From positions 62,001 through 126,000 of the forward strand of contig NZ_RKLT01000001.1 in assembly GCF_019599505.1 (NCBI RefSeq): a stretch of DNA of 64,000 nt, in the 5' to 3' direction. This stretch comes from Haloarcula nitratireducens (GTDB lineage: Archaea; Halobacteriota; Halobacteria; Halobacteriales; Haloarculaceae). Positions 48,792-57,403 of the stretch are shown one piece after another. A model generated the notes under the pieces. It saw only the letters and a program-made list of their open reading frames with translations, did no database searches and was not told the origin of the DNA. Within the stretch, counting starts at the first letter, position 1. The number at the start of each line of letters is the position of its first letter. The translations under genes and the position numbers were made by a program.

Positions 48792-49070
48792 ATGGCCAGC
48801 AACAGAGGACGCACCGGGAGCGCCGGCCGGTTCGGCGCTCGCTACGGGCGCGTCGCCCGTCGCCGCGTCGCCGAGATCGAAGACGAGATGAACGAGGACC
48901 ACACCTGCCCGAACTGCGGCGAGGACCGCGTCGACCGGCAGGGAACGGGCATCTGGCAGTGCAGTTACTGCGACTACAAGTACACCGGCGGGAGCTACCG
49001 ACCCGAGACGCCCGGCGGGAAGACGGTCCGCCGCTCGATCCGCGCCGCGCTCGCCGAAGACGAAGAGTAA
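48792..49070 (+). CDS. rpl37ae: 50S ribosomal protein L37Ae
   Basis: Archaeal/eukaryotic zinc-ribbon ribosomal protein, 92 residues. The N-terminus is basic ([23 protein letters not shown]), with a zinc site C39, C42, C57, C60 (CPNCGED, CSYCDYK) and the [19 protein letters not shown] end typical of L37Ae. First gene of an rpl37ae-rpoP-pcc1 cluster, 26 bp before rpoP. Confidence 0.95.
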   Translation: MASNRGRTGSAGRFGARYGRVARRRVAEIEDEMNEDHTCPNCGEDRVDRQGTGIWQCSYCDYKYTGGSYRPETPGGKTVRRSIRAALAEDEE

Positions 49071-49096
49071 AGGAACTCTCTCCCCACCTATCTGTC

Positions 49097-49231
49097 ATGA
49101 GCTACAAGTGTTCACGCTGTAAGCGCGACGTAACGCTCGACGAGTACGGTGGCGTCCGCTGTCCGTACTGCGGGCACCGCGTCCTGCTGAAGGAGCGCTC
49201 GCCCGACGTCAAGGAAATCGACGTCAACTAG
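49097..49231 (+). CDS. rpoP: DNA-directed RNA polymerase subunit P (RpoP)
   Basis: A 44-residue archaeal RpoP/Rpb12 homologue. Zinc ligands C5, C8, C22 and C25 in [11 protein letters not shown] and [16 protein letters not shown]. Its stop overlaps the pcc1 GTG start by 1 bp (TAGTG). Shorter than most annotated genes, so easily missed, but the motif and neighbours (rpl37ae, pcc1) match the usual archaeal arrangement. Confidence 0.95.
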   Translation: MSYKCSRCKRDVTLDEYGGVRCPYCGHRVLLKERSPDVKEIDVN

Positions 49232-49476
49232 TGACGCCGCCCCACCGGACCGTTCTCACTTTCGAGTATCCAACCGCCGAGCGGGCGCGCCGAGTGGCGC
49301 GAAGCCTCCGTCCGGAGATCGGCGCCATCGACGGCGACCGGACGACCGCCCGTCTCGCCCGAGACGGTGCGACCCTCGAATGCGTCGTCGAGGCGTCGGA
49401 CCTCGTCGCGTTACGAGCGGGGTGTAACACGTGGCTCACGTTGACTGACGTGGCCGAGACCGCCGGTGACTGTTAG
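49231..49476 (+). CDS. pcc1: KEOPS complex subunit Pcc1
   Basis: An 81-residue protein of the KEOPS (t6A-tRNA) complex. Family features: LTFEYPTAERARRVARSLRPE at the start and the end VVEASDLVALRAGCNTWLTL. GTG start overlaps the rpoP stop. Pcc1 dimerises and docks onto Kae1, both cytoplasmic. The rpl37ae-rpoP-pcc1 order is common in archaea and supports the call. Confidence 0.92.
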   Translation: MTPPHRTVLTFEYPTAERARRVARSLRPEIGAIDGDRTTARLARDGATLECVVEASDLVALRAGCNTWLTLTDVAETAGDC

Positions 49477-49511
49477 CGATCGGGAATGACGCCCACCCCG
49501 GGTTCGCCGAC

Positions 49512-49573
49512 CGATAGTATATAGGCGACGGCGCTACTCTGTACCGACGATATCGAATGGTTGGAGTCAGGAC
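49512..49573 (+). promoter_or_regulatory. Promoter of the multi-PAS regulator gene
   Basis: A TATA-like tatata (49518-49523) lies about 50 nt before the ATG, predicting a leader of about 25-30 nt. Sequence gap to pcc1 is 97 bp. Its own promoter fits a gene not linked to the RNA-processing cluster. Confidence 0.45.
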
Positions 49574-52500
49574 ATGACCGAGAGACATGACTCCACGTCG
49601 AGAGCGGAGCGCGCCGACACCGCGTCCGCTCGCCGGTCGGTCGAGGTACTGTACGTCGATGGCGACGCGGCGACGCGAGAGCGGATACGACGGACGCTGA
49701 CCGAACGCGCCGCGGACGCCACCGTCTCGGGCGTCGGTAGCGTCGATGCCGCGGTCGACCTCGCGACGGCGACGCCGCCGTCCTGTCTCGTGATCGACCC
49801 CTGCGGCCTCGACGACGTCGACCGGCTCCTGACGGCGGTGGACTGCCCTCTCGTTCTCTACACCGACCGAGACCCGTCGGCGCTCGACGAGTCGCTGCTC
49901 GACGCCGCGGCGACGGTGGTCGAGAAGGGCGAGGACGGCTGCGGCGCGCTCCTCACCGAGAAGGTGATCGGGGTCACGGCGGAGACGACCGAACGGACCG
50001 AGTACGCGCTGAACCGGGCGCTCGACGACATCGAGTCGTGGGCGACCGATAGCGAGACCACGGCGCTCGTCGCGGAGGACGGCGCGGTCGTCTGGGCGAG
50101 CGACCCGGTCGATGCCGTCCTCGGCGAAGCCGACGCGACGTCGATCTACGACCGGCTGGCGGCCCGGTGCGTGGAGGCCGTCGACCGGTCGAGAGTCGCC
50201 CGACTCCGGGAAGACCCGACCGAGACGGCGACGCTCCGCCTCGACGGCGACGACGGGGAGCGATACGTGCTCTGTCGCGGCCACCGCCTCCCCGAGGACG
50301 CGGGGTCGCTCCGCCTGCTTCGGCTCGCGGACGTGACCGAGCGCGCGCGACGAGGTGCCCGCCAGTCGCTTCTCGAACTGCTCACCGACCACGCACAGGA
50401 CGGGCTGTACACGCTCGACGAGCGCGGCGTCGTCGACTTCTGCAACGAGTCGTTCGCCGAGATGCTCGGATACGAACCCGGGGAGCTGTGCGGCGAGCAC
50501 GCGTCGCTGACGCTCGCGCCGGGAGAACTGGAGACGGGACAGCAGACCATCGAGCAGTTACTGGCGTCGGACGGCGAGGACGCGACGGTCGAACTCACGC
50601 TCCGCCGGAAGGACGGGACGGAACTGCAGGCGTCGATTCACTACACGCTCCTCCGCGACGACGGGGGGGCCTATCGCGGACTGATGGGAGTCGTCCGCGA
50701 CGTGACGGAGCGCCGGGAGCACGAACGCGAACTCCGGCGACGCCGCGAGCTGTTCGACAGCCTCGTCTCTCACTTCCCGAACGGCGGCGTGTTCCTCTTC
50801 GACGAGGACTTCGAGTACCAGATGGCGGGCGGAACGGAACTGGACCGCCTCGGGCTCGAACCGGAGGACTTCATCGGAAACACCCCCAGGGACATCTTCC
50901 CGCCCGACAACGCGGCACTGCTCGAAGACGCCTATGCGGCGGCGCTCGACGGCGAAACCGCCGGCTTCGAAGACGAGTTCAAGGGCACCCACTACCACGT
51001 CCAGGCGATGCCGATACGCGACGAGGACGGTGCGGTCACCACTGGGTTGGCCGTCGCACAGAACGTCACCGCCCGCGTCGAACGGAAGCGGGAACTCGAA
51101 CAGTCGCACACGCTCCTCTCGACGCTGTTCGACGCGCTCCCGGTCGGGGTTCTCCTCGACGGCCGGAACCGAGAGGTGCTGAGGGCCAACGAGCACTTCG
51201 TCGAACTGTTCGAGCTGTCGAACACGCCCGAAGAGCTCGTCGGGACCGACTGTGCGACCGTCGCCGAGCGAGTGCACGAGCAGTACGCAGACCCCGAAGC
51301 GGCGACCGACGACTCGGAGTCGCTCGTCTCGGCCCGTGAAACCCGCCTCCGTGAGGAGGTCGAACTCGCGGACGGCCGGACGTTCCAGCGGAGTTACCTC
51401 CCCATCGAACTACCCGACGGCCCGGCGAACCTCTGGCTCTACCGGGACGTCACCGAACGGACGAACCGAGAGCGCGAGCTGAGAGAGACGAGCGAGCGAC
51501 TCGAACTCGCCATCGAAGGGGCGGAACTCGGCGTCTGGGATTGGAACGCCAAGACCGGCGACCTCACGTTCGACGAACGCTGGGCGGGGATGCTCGGCTA
51601 CTCGCGCGACGAACTCGACCCGCACGTGGACGCGTGGGAGGAACTGGTCCATCCCGACGACCTCGACAGGGCGTGGAACGCTATTCGAACCCATATCGAT
51701 GGCGAGACGGATATCTATCAGTGTGATCACCGCTTGCGCACCAAATCGGGTGATTACAGGTGGATACGCGACATCGGTCGGGTTTTCGAACGCGACGACG
51801 ACGGCGAGGCGGTCCGTTTCGTCGGCATCCATCAGGACATCACCGAGCGGAAGGAGCGCCAGCAGGAACTCGAAGCCCAGCGAGACGAACTGGCGACGCT
51901 CACGCAGGTCCACATCCTCATTCAGGACGTCCTCCGCACGCTCGGGTCCGCCGCCACCCGCGCGGAGATCGAGCGGACAGTCTGCGAGCGCCTCGTCGAA
52001 TCGGATCTCTTCGAACTCGCGTGGATCGGCGACCGCGAGGGGAGGAGTACGCACCTCTCTCAGAGCACGACCGCCGGCGACGACGAGGGGTATCTCGACC
52101 GGATCCGCGAGATGGCGAGAACGGTCGACCGGGAGAACGACCCGGGAACCGTCGCTATCCGGACCGGCGAGCCCCAGATCATCCACGACGTGGCGACGGA
52201 CGAGCGAATGGAGACGTGGCGGGACGAGGCCCTCGACAGGGACTTCCGGTCGGCCGCGGTCATCCCGCTCCGACACGACGAGGTCGTCCACGCCGCGCTC
52301 GTCGTCTACGCGAACCGCGCCGAGGCGTTCAGCTCTCTGGCCGTCGACGCGCTGACCGTTCTGGGCGAGATGATCGGATTCGCGCTGACGGCCGTCCAGA
52401 ACCGACAGCTCTTGGCGCACGACCGGGTCGTCGAACTGGAGTTTCAGGCCGAGGGCACCGGCTCCCCCTTCGTCGACGTCGCGCGCGAACACGACTGCCG

Positions 52501-53071
52501 GTTCGAATCGGCGGGGTGTGTCGACATCGGCGATGCCGTCCTCCAGTACCTCACCGTCGAGGGCGCATCGCCGACGGCGGTGCTCGACAGTCTGCTGAAT
52601 AGCCCGGCTATCGACGACGGTCGCGTCGTCCGCGGAGAGGACGACGGCGGCGTCGTCGAACTCCGGATGAGCGAGACCTACCAGTCGCTGTTGCTCGACG
52701 TGGGCGCTCGACTCGTCGGGTTCGCCGCCGACTCGGAGCGCCTCTCGCTCACCGTCGAGGCCCCGACCGACGCCGAACCGCGCACGATACGGGAGACGCT
52801 CGCCGATCGGCTACCGGGGATCGAACTCCTCGCCAAGCGGGAGCGCGAACGCCGCCCGACGACGGAGCGAAGCGGGGCGGCGCTTCGCGAGCGAGTGACC
52901 GACAGACAGCTCGAAGTGCTCCGCGCGGCGTACCTCGCGGGTTACTACGAGTGGCCCCGCGATACGACCGCCGAGCAGCTCGCCGAGACGCTGAACATCG
53001 CGTCGCCGACGCTGCACCAGCACCTCCGACGGGCCGAGCGGAACCTCTTCGAGGGATTCCTCGACGTCTGA
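49574..53071 (+). CDS. Large multi-PAS, GAF, bat-type HTH regulator
   Basis: A 1165-residue one-component sensor-regulator. Order: receiver-like domain (about 22-135, acidic D29, D31 and D75 at the usual pocket), a PAS-like segment, four PAS domains (about 265-380, 385-510, 515-635, 640-770; e.g. GVWDWNAKTGDLTFDERWAGML), a GAF domain (about 785-950), a bat domain and a C-terminal HTH_10 (VTDRQLEVLRAAYLAGYYEWP, TLHQHLRRAERNLFEGF). There is no histidine-kinase module, so it probably acts directly on DNA. The signal is unknown (light, redox or small ligands are possible). Monocistronic. Confidence 0.88.
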   Translation: MTERHDSTSRAERADTASARRSVEVLYVDGDAATRERIRRTLTERAADATVSGVGSVDAAVDLATATPPSCLVIDPCGLDDVDRLLTAVDCPLVLYTDRDPSALDESLLDAAATVVEKGEDGCGALLTEKVIGVTAETTERTEYALNRALDDIESWATDSETTALVAEDGAVVWASDPVDAVLGEADATSIYDRLAARCVEAVDRSRVARLREDPTETATLRLDGDDGERYVLCRGHRLPEDAGSLRLLRLADVTERARRGARQSLLELLTDHAQDGLYTLDERGVVDFCNESFAEMLGYEPGELCGEHASLTLAPGELETGQQTIEQLLASDGEDATVELTLRRKDGTELQASIHYTLLRDDGGAYRGLMGVVRDVTERREHERELRRRRELFDSLVSHFPNGGVFLFDEDFEYQMAGGTELDRLGLEPEDFIGNTPRDIFPPDNAALLEDAYAAALDGETAGFEDEFKGTHYHVQAMPIRDEDGAVTTGLAVAQNVTARVERKRELEQSHTLLSTLFDALPVGVLLDGRNREVLRANEHFVELFELSNTPEELVGTDCATVAERVHEQYADPEAATDDSESLVSARETRLREEVELADGRTFQRSYLPIELPDGPANLWLYRDVTERTNRERELRETSERLELAIEGAELGVWDWNAKTGDLTFDERWAGMLGYSRDELDPHVDAWEELVHPDDLDRAWNAIRTHIDGETDIYQCDHRLRTKSGDYRWIRDIGRVFERDDDGEAVRFVGIHQDITERKERQQELEAQRDELATLTQVHILIQDVLRTLGSAATRAEIERTVCERLVESDLFELAWIGDREGRSTHLSQSTTAGDDEGYLDRIREMARTVDRENDPGTVAIRTGEPQIIHDVATDERMETWRDEALDRDFRSAAVIPLRHDEVVHAALVVYANRAEAFSSLAVDALTVLGEMIGFALTAVQNRQLLAHDRVVELEFQAEGTGSPFVDVAREHDCRFESAGCVDIGDAVLQYLTVEGASPTAVLDSLLNSPAIDDGRVVRGEDDGGVVELRMSETYQSLLLDVGARLVGFAADSERLSLTVEAPTDAEPRTIRETLADRLPGIELLAKRERERRPTTERSGAALRERVTDRQLEVLRAAYLAGYYEWPRDTTAEQLAETLNIASPTLHQHLRRAERNLFEGFLDV

Positions 53072-53107
53072 GCCCATCGAGACGCCCCCGACCCGTTACC
53101 CCGGTCG

Positions 53108-53145
53108 GATACCTAGCCGACTAGGTACGGGGTTGATACCCCTGA
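53108..53145 (+). promoter_or_regulatory. Two short hairpins upstream of the DUF7344 gene
   Basis: An inverted repeat tacctag (53110-53116) / ctaggta (53121-53127) with a 4-nt loop is followed by ggggt/acccc (53129-53133 and 53138-53142). The pair sits about 28-60 bp before the ATG at 53171. It may be an operator for a small winged-helix protein, or a terminator for the regulator gene upstream. Confidence 0.45.
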
Positions 53146-53170
53146 CCGCTAATTGCGAACTCACTAGTTC

Positions 53171-53578
53171 ATGAGCAATACGCCACGGAGTGGGCCACGA
53201 AGCGACGACTGGTCCGGCATGACACCCGAGGATCGAGGGCTGACCACGCCGATCGTCGACGACGTCTTCGAAGCGCTCGCCGACTGGCGGCGGCGCGCGG
53301 TCTGCCTCCACTTTCAGACTGCCGCGGAGACCCAGACGGCGGTCGGCGACCTCGCCGACGCCGTCGCCCGGCAGGGTCGTGCCAGCGGTCTCTCGGAGGC
53401 CGAGAGCGACGTCGACGCCGTCGAGGCGGCGCTGATCGAGACGCATCTCCCGGTACTTCATCGGCTCGGCGTCCTCGACTTCGACGAACGCAGCGGTGCG
53501 GTCAGATACTGGGGCTGCCCGACGCTGGAGAAGTGGACGGACCACGCCGCCGCCGTCACAGAGCAAAGCGGCTTCTGA
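53171..53578 (+). CDS. Winged-helix protein of the DUF7344 type
   Basis: A 135-residue probable DNA-binding protein. The segment VDDVFEALADWRRRAVCLHFQ and VEAALIETHLPVLHRLGVLDFDERSGAVRYWG fit the haloarchaeal DUF7344 winged-helix family: a short helix-turn-helix followed by a beta wing. The target is unknown; self-regulation through the upstream palindrome is possible. ATG 53171 has a divergently read gene-free upstream. Followed 37 bp later by the aldo/keto reductase. Confidence 0.65.
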   Translation: MSNTPRSGPRSDDWSGMTPEDRGLTTPIVDDVFEALADWRRRAVCLHFQTAAETQTAVGDLADAVARQGRASGLSEAESDVDAVEAALIETHLPVLHRLGVLDFDERSGAVRYWGCPTLEKWTDHAAAVTEQSGF

Positions 53579-53615
53579 CCGACACGCCCTTCTCGGTCCC
53601 GCCCGACCGCCGAAC

Positions 53616-54380
53616 ATGAACCTCCCGTCCGTCGGTCTCGGCACGATGGGGGTCGACGACCCCGCCGTCGTCGCGACGGCCGTCGACACCGGCTACCGGC
53701 ACCTCGATACGGCACAGATCTACGAGAACGAGCGCGTCGTCGGCGACGGCATCGCCGCCGCCGACGCCGAGCGCGACGAACTGGCCGTCGCCACGAAGCT
53801 CTGGATAGACTCGCTGGCCGCCGACGACGTGCGCTCCGGGACCGAATCCAGCCTCGAACGCTTGGGTCTCGACTCCGTGGACCTCCTGTACGTTCACCGC
53901 CCGCGCGGCGACTACGACCCCGAGACGACCCTGCCGGCTCTCGACGACGCGCGGGACGCGGGTCTGACCGACCACGTCGGCCTCTCGAACTTCTCGCCCG
54001 AGCAGTTGGCGACCGCCCGCGACCACCTCGACGCGCCGATCGCCGCCCACCAGGTCGAGTTCCACCCCTTCTTCTGGCAAGCGTCGCTGCTCGAGGACGC
54101 ACAGCGGCACGGCTACCCCTTAGTGGCGTACTCGCCGCTGGCCGGCGGACAGGTGTTCGACGACCCGACCTTGCAGGACGTCGCCGAGCGGTACGAGACG
54201 ACGCCCGCCGCGGTCGCCATCGCGTGGGTCACGTCCCACGAGAACGTCGTCACTATCCCGAAAGCGTCCTCGCGCCCGCACCTCGAAGCGAACCTCGCGG
54301 CCGCCGACCTGGAACTCGACGCCGAGGCCATCGAGCGAATCAGTTCGATCGAGCGCGAAGAAGAGCTGTTCCCGGAGTAA
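53616..54380 (+). CDS. Aldo/keto reductase
   Basis: NAD(P)H-dependent carbonyl reductase, 254 residues, TIM-barrel. The catalytic tetrad is visible: D31, Y36 (DTAQIYENE), K61 (ATKLW) and H94 (YVHRP). Later are the cofactor loops GLSNFSPEQL, VEFHPFFWQ, YSPLAGG and IPKASSRPHLEANL. It resembles 2,5-diketo-D-gluconate reductase-like members, but the substrate is not predictable. ATG 53616 is chosen over a longer frame. Confidence 0.92.
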   Translation: MNLPSVGLGTMGVDDPAVVATAVDTGYRHLDTAQIYENERVVGDGIAAADAERDELAVATKLWIDSLAADDVRSGTESSLERLGLDSVDLLYVHRPRGDYDPETTLPALDDARDAGLTDHVGLSNFSPEQLATARDHLDAPIAAHQVEFHPFFWQASLLEDAQRHGYPLVAYSPLAGGQVFDDPTLQDVAERYETTPAAVAIAWVTSHENVVTIPKASSRPHLEANLAAADLELDAEAIERISSIEREEELFPE

Positions 54381-54430
54381 CGCCGAAGCGCTACGTCGAT
54401 TCGACCGTTAGGGGCTCAACCGCTGTCGGC

Positions 54431-54462
54431 CCTGCGAGACTTCGCTTCGCTCGTCTCGCGGG
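54431..54462. terminator. Inverted repeat between the aldo/keto reductase and aspS
   Basis: In the convergent gap 54381-54562 the repeat cctgcgagac (54431-54440) / gtctcgcggg (54453-54462) forms a 10-bp stem with one G-T pair and a cgcttcgctc-type loop. Another palindromic word, gcgatcgcg, occurs further on (near 54470 and 54497). This fits a two-way terminator or haloarchaeal intergenic repeat. Confidence 0.5.
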
Positions 54463-54562
54463 CTCCCAGCGATCGCGTCAGGGACCCAATCGTTGGCGAT
54501 CGCGCGGGACACCGTCGGATTCGTGGCACTCATCCGACGAGCCGCCGCGCGACCGGACGGCA

Positions 54563-55867
54563 CTACGGAGAGAGCCGCTGTCGGTCGCGCGGGAAGAGAA
54601 CGGCCTCTCGGATGTTCTCCAGCCCGAGCATCGTCATGACGAGGCGCTCGCCACCGAGACCCCAGCCGGCGTGGGGCGGCATGCCGTACTTGAACATCTT
54701 GGTGTAGTACTCGAAGGCCTCGGGGTCGAGGCCCTGCTGTTCGAAGCCGGCGACGAGCCGGTCGTAGCGGTGCTCACGCTGGCCGCCGGAGACCAGTTCC
54801 ATCGACGGGTGCATCATGTCGAAGCCGGTCGAGACCTCCTCGTCGTCGTCGTGGTCCTTGATGTAGAACGGCTTGATCTCGCTTGGCCAGTCGGTGATGA
54901 AGTAGTGCTCGCCGACCTCCTGTCCGAGGACGTGTTCGGCCTCCGTCGAGAGGTCGTCGCCCCAGACCAGCGGCTCGTCGAGTTCGCCGGTGGCGTTGAT
55001 CTTATCGATGGCGTCCTGATAGGAGAGCCGCGGGAACTCGCCCTCGGGCGCGGCGAACTCGTCTTCGAGGCCGAGCGCTTCGAGCTCCTCGGCGCAGTTC
55101 TCGGCGACGCCTTCGTAGGCGGCTTTCACGACGTGTTCGCAGGCGTCCATCGCCTCGGTGTGATCGTAGAAGGCCGACTCGAAGTCGATGGAGGTCGCCT
55201 CGTTGAGGTGTCGCGGCGTGTTGTGCTCCTCGGCGCGGAATATCGGGCCGATCTCGAAGACGCGTTCGAGGCCGGAGCCGACCATCAGCTGCTTGAACAG
55301 CTGCGGGCTCTGGTTCATGAACGCCTCGCGGCCGAAGTACGTGATCGGGAACAGCTCGGTGCCGCCCTCGGTCCCCGTGGCGACGATCTTCGGCGTGTTG
55401 ATCTCCGTGCAGTCGATGTCGCGGAAGGCCTCGCGAACGGAGCGCAGGACTTCGGCGCGGATCTCGAAGATGGCCTTGACTTCGTCTTTCCGGAGGTCCA
55501 GCGTCCGGTTGTCCAGTCGCGTCGGGAGTTCGGCGTCGACCTTCCCGGAGGGGTCCAGCGGCAGTTCCGGGTCGGCCTCGGAGATGACGTCGACGCTCCG
55601 GGGCGTGACCTCGACGCCGGTGGGCGCGCGGGGCTCCTCCTCGACGTCGCCGGTGACGCTGATGACGGACTCGCGGTGGACGTTCAGCCCCGTCTCCACG
55701 AGGTCGTCGTCCATCTCGTCTTTCTCGAACTTGACCTGAATCTTCCCGGTGGTGTCTCGCAGGATGAGGAAGGCGATGCCGCCGAGGTCCCGAATCTCGT
55801 GGACCCACCCGGCGACGGTGACGCTGTCGCCCGGTTCGGCGTCCGCTGTGTATGTGCGGTCGTCCAT
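54563..55867 (-). CDS. aspS: Aspartyl-tRNA synthetase, probably non-discriminating (Asp/Asn)
   Basis: A 434-residue class IIb synthetase: OB-fold anticodon domain (1-110, [19 protein letters not shown]), then motif 2 [17 protein letters not shown] and motif 3 [14 protein letters not shown]. In the anticodon loop the fourth residue of GWVH is His, where discriminating AspRS has Trp (GWVW). With gatB in the same window this implies that Asn-tRNA is made by mischarging and amidation. Upstream is GGGP synthase, 213 bp away. Confidence 0.95.
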   Translation of the reverse strand: MDDRTYTADAEPGDSVTVAGWVHEIRDLGGIAFLILRDTTGKIQVKFEKDEMDDDLVETGLNVHRESVISVTGDVEEEPRAPTGVEVTPRSVDVISEADPELPLDPSGKVDAELPTRLDNRTLDLRKDEVKAIFEIRAEVLRSVREAFRDIDCTEINTPKIVATGTEGGTELFPITYFGREAFMNQSPQLFKQLMVGSGLERVFEIGPIFRAEEHNTPRHLNEATSIDFESAFYDHTEAMDACEHVVKAAYEGVAENCAEELEALGLEDEFAAPEGEFPRLSYQDAIDKINATGELDEPLVWGDDLSTEAEHVLGQEVGEHYFITDWPSEIKPFYIKDHDDDEEVSTGFDMMHPSMELVSGGQREHRYDRLVAGFEQQGLDPEAFEYYTKMFKYGMPPHAGWGLGGERLVMTMLGLENIREAVLFPRDRQRLSP

Positions 55868-55977
55868 GGAGTGGCGTTCTGGTGCGCCTGACTTAAGGCC
55901 AGTCTTTCAGAGCGAGGGGCGCGACTGGAGGGAGCGGCCCTCGAAAGCGAGCGGGAGCGATAGCGATACGCGAGCAG

Positions 55978-56006
55978 CGAGGGTTCGAGCAAAGCGAGAA
56001 CCCTCG
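55978..56006. repeat. Perfect hairpin between GGGP synthase and aspS
   Basis: Inverted repeat cgagggttc (55978-55986) / gaaccctcg (55998-56006), 11-nt loop, in a gap of 213 bp between co-directional minus-strand genes. The surrounding DNA is unusually rich in gcgagc-type words. No T-run follows on the minus strand, so this is more likely an intergenic repeat than an intrinsic terminator. Confidence 0.55.
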
Positions 56007-56080
56007 TTAATGCGAACGGGGAGGAACGACCCGTGAGCAGCGATGTCGAAAAAGACGACTCTGGGCGAACCGACGCAGAT

Positions 56081-56800
56081 TCAGCGGTCAGCGGTCGCGG
56101 CGTGAGCGTCCTGTGCGCCCTCGACGGTCTCGCGGACGGCGTCGACGCCCTCGTCGTGGACCAGGTCGCCGACGACGATGGTGTCCGCGTGTTCGGCCAT
56201 CGTCCGGGCGGAGTCGTAGTCGTGGATGCCGCCGCCGTAGAACAGCGTGGCGTCGTCGAGGATGTCGGCGGCCGCGGCGACCTTCTCGGTGTCGCCGAGC
56301 ATGCCGGAGTACTCGACGTAGACGATCTCTTGGCCCAGCAGGTGTTCTGCGGCTTCTGCGTAGGCGGCGACCTCGTCGGCGTCCAGGTCGCAGTCGGCCT
56401 GCGTGTAGGCGGCGACGGAGGCGTCGGGGTTCATCACGATGTAGGCCTCGGTGAAGGTCCGGGACCAGTCGATGGCGTCGTCGATGCGGATCCACTCCTT
56501 GTGCGCGCCGGTGATCCACGTCACGTCGCCGGCGTTCATCACGACGGGGATGAGGTAGCCGTCGTGGCGGTCGCTGTGGACGACGGAGGCGGGGTTCGAC
56601 GGCTCGATGTAGACGGGGATGTCGTACTTCCCGCAAGCGTCGACGACCCGCTTCATCTTCTCCTCGGTCATGCCGGTGGTGCCGCCGACCTCGATGGCGT
56701 CGGTCCCGGTCGCGGCCACGTCCTCGTAGGTCTCCCCCTCGACCAGCGTCTTGTCGGGGTCTATCTTGACGATGTGGTCCCAGTCCGCCCAGTTAGCCAT
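56081..56800 (-). CDS. Geranylgeranylglyceryl phosphate synthase (GGGPS)
   Basis: First membrane-committing step of archaeal lipid synthesis: joins geranylgeranyl-PP to glycerol-1-phosphate. The 239-residue TIM-barrel protein carries [43 protein letters not shown] and the phosphate-binding [12 protein letters not shown], all typical of the PcrB/GGGPS family. ATG 56800 is preferred over the longer frame. Next gene in the minus direction is aspS. Confidence 0.94.
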   Translation of the reverse strand: MANWADWDHIVKIDPDKTLVEGETYEDVAATGTDAIEVGGTTGMTEEKMKRVVDACGKYDIPVYIEPSNPASVVHSDRHDGYLIPVVMNAGDVTWITGAHKEWIRIDDAIDWSRTFTEAYIVMNPDASVAAYTQADCDLDADEVAAYAEAAEHLLGQEIVYVEYSGMLGDTEKVAAAADILDDATLFYGGGIHDYDSARTMAEHADTIVVGDLVHDEGVDAVRETVEGAQDAHAATADR

Positions 56801-56957
56801 ACGGCAGAGACGTTCGCCCGGCGGCATAACGGCTTCGAATAGGTCGGACGAGTATGTGTTCCCATAGCGGGGCGGGCGCGAAACCGGAATACGCGACGCG
56901 GCTGCAACGACGTGAACCGCCCGCCACATCTTAGCCGCTCGCTCACGATGCCCGACC

Positions 56958-57362
56958 ATGCAGCAACTCACCACCGTCGAGGAGGTCCACGAGAGCGGGT
57001 CGTTCCGATTCACGGCCGAAGACCCCTACGGCGAACCCGAGGAGGTCGTCGTCGTCCCCTGCGGCGACGGCGTCGAGGCGTGGGTGAATCAGTGTACGCA
57101 CGAGGACCAGCGCTTCGATACGGGCCGCGGGGTCCCGATGCGCGACGGACAGATAATCTGTCCCCGTCACGGGTCGATGTTCGACGCCTGCGAGGGCGAC
57201 TGCGACAACGGCGAGGCCGCCGGGACGACGCTCCCGGACGTGGACCTCGCCGAGCGCCACGGCACGGTGTACCTGACCGACGACGACTTCGAGTTCATGC
57301 ACGAGGGCGGCGTCGACGATGACGACGACGCGCCGGGGTCGAGTTCGCACCTGCAGTTGTAG
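56958..57362 (+). CDS. Rieske [2Fe-2S] ferredoxin-like protein
   Basis: A 134-residue soluble Rieske protein. Cluster boxes: [10 protein letters not shown] (Cys and His) and [16 protein letters not shown] (Cys and His). The [13 protein letters not shown] insert resembles nitrite-reductase/dioxygenase small ferredoxins; there is no membrane anchor. It could feed electrons to an unidentified oxygenase or act as a cluster-bearing regulator. Divergent from GGGP synthase, convergent with topA. Confidence 0.88.
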   Translation: MQQLTTVEEVHESGSFRFTAEDPYGEPEEVVVVPCGDGVEAWVNQCTHEDQRFDTGRGVPMRDGQIICPRHGSMFDACEGDCDNGEAAGTTLPDVDLAERHGTVYLTDDDFEFMHEGGVDDDDDAPGSSSHLQL

Positions 57363-57403
57363 CGCCTCGACCGGCGACACGCGGAAAATCCGAATAGCCG
57401 CGG

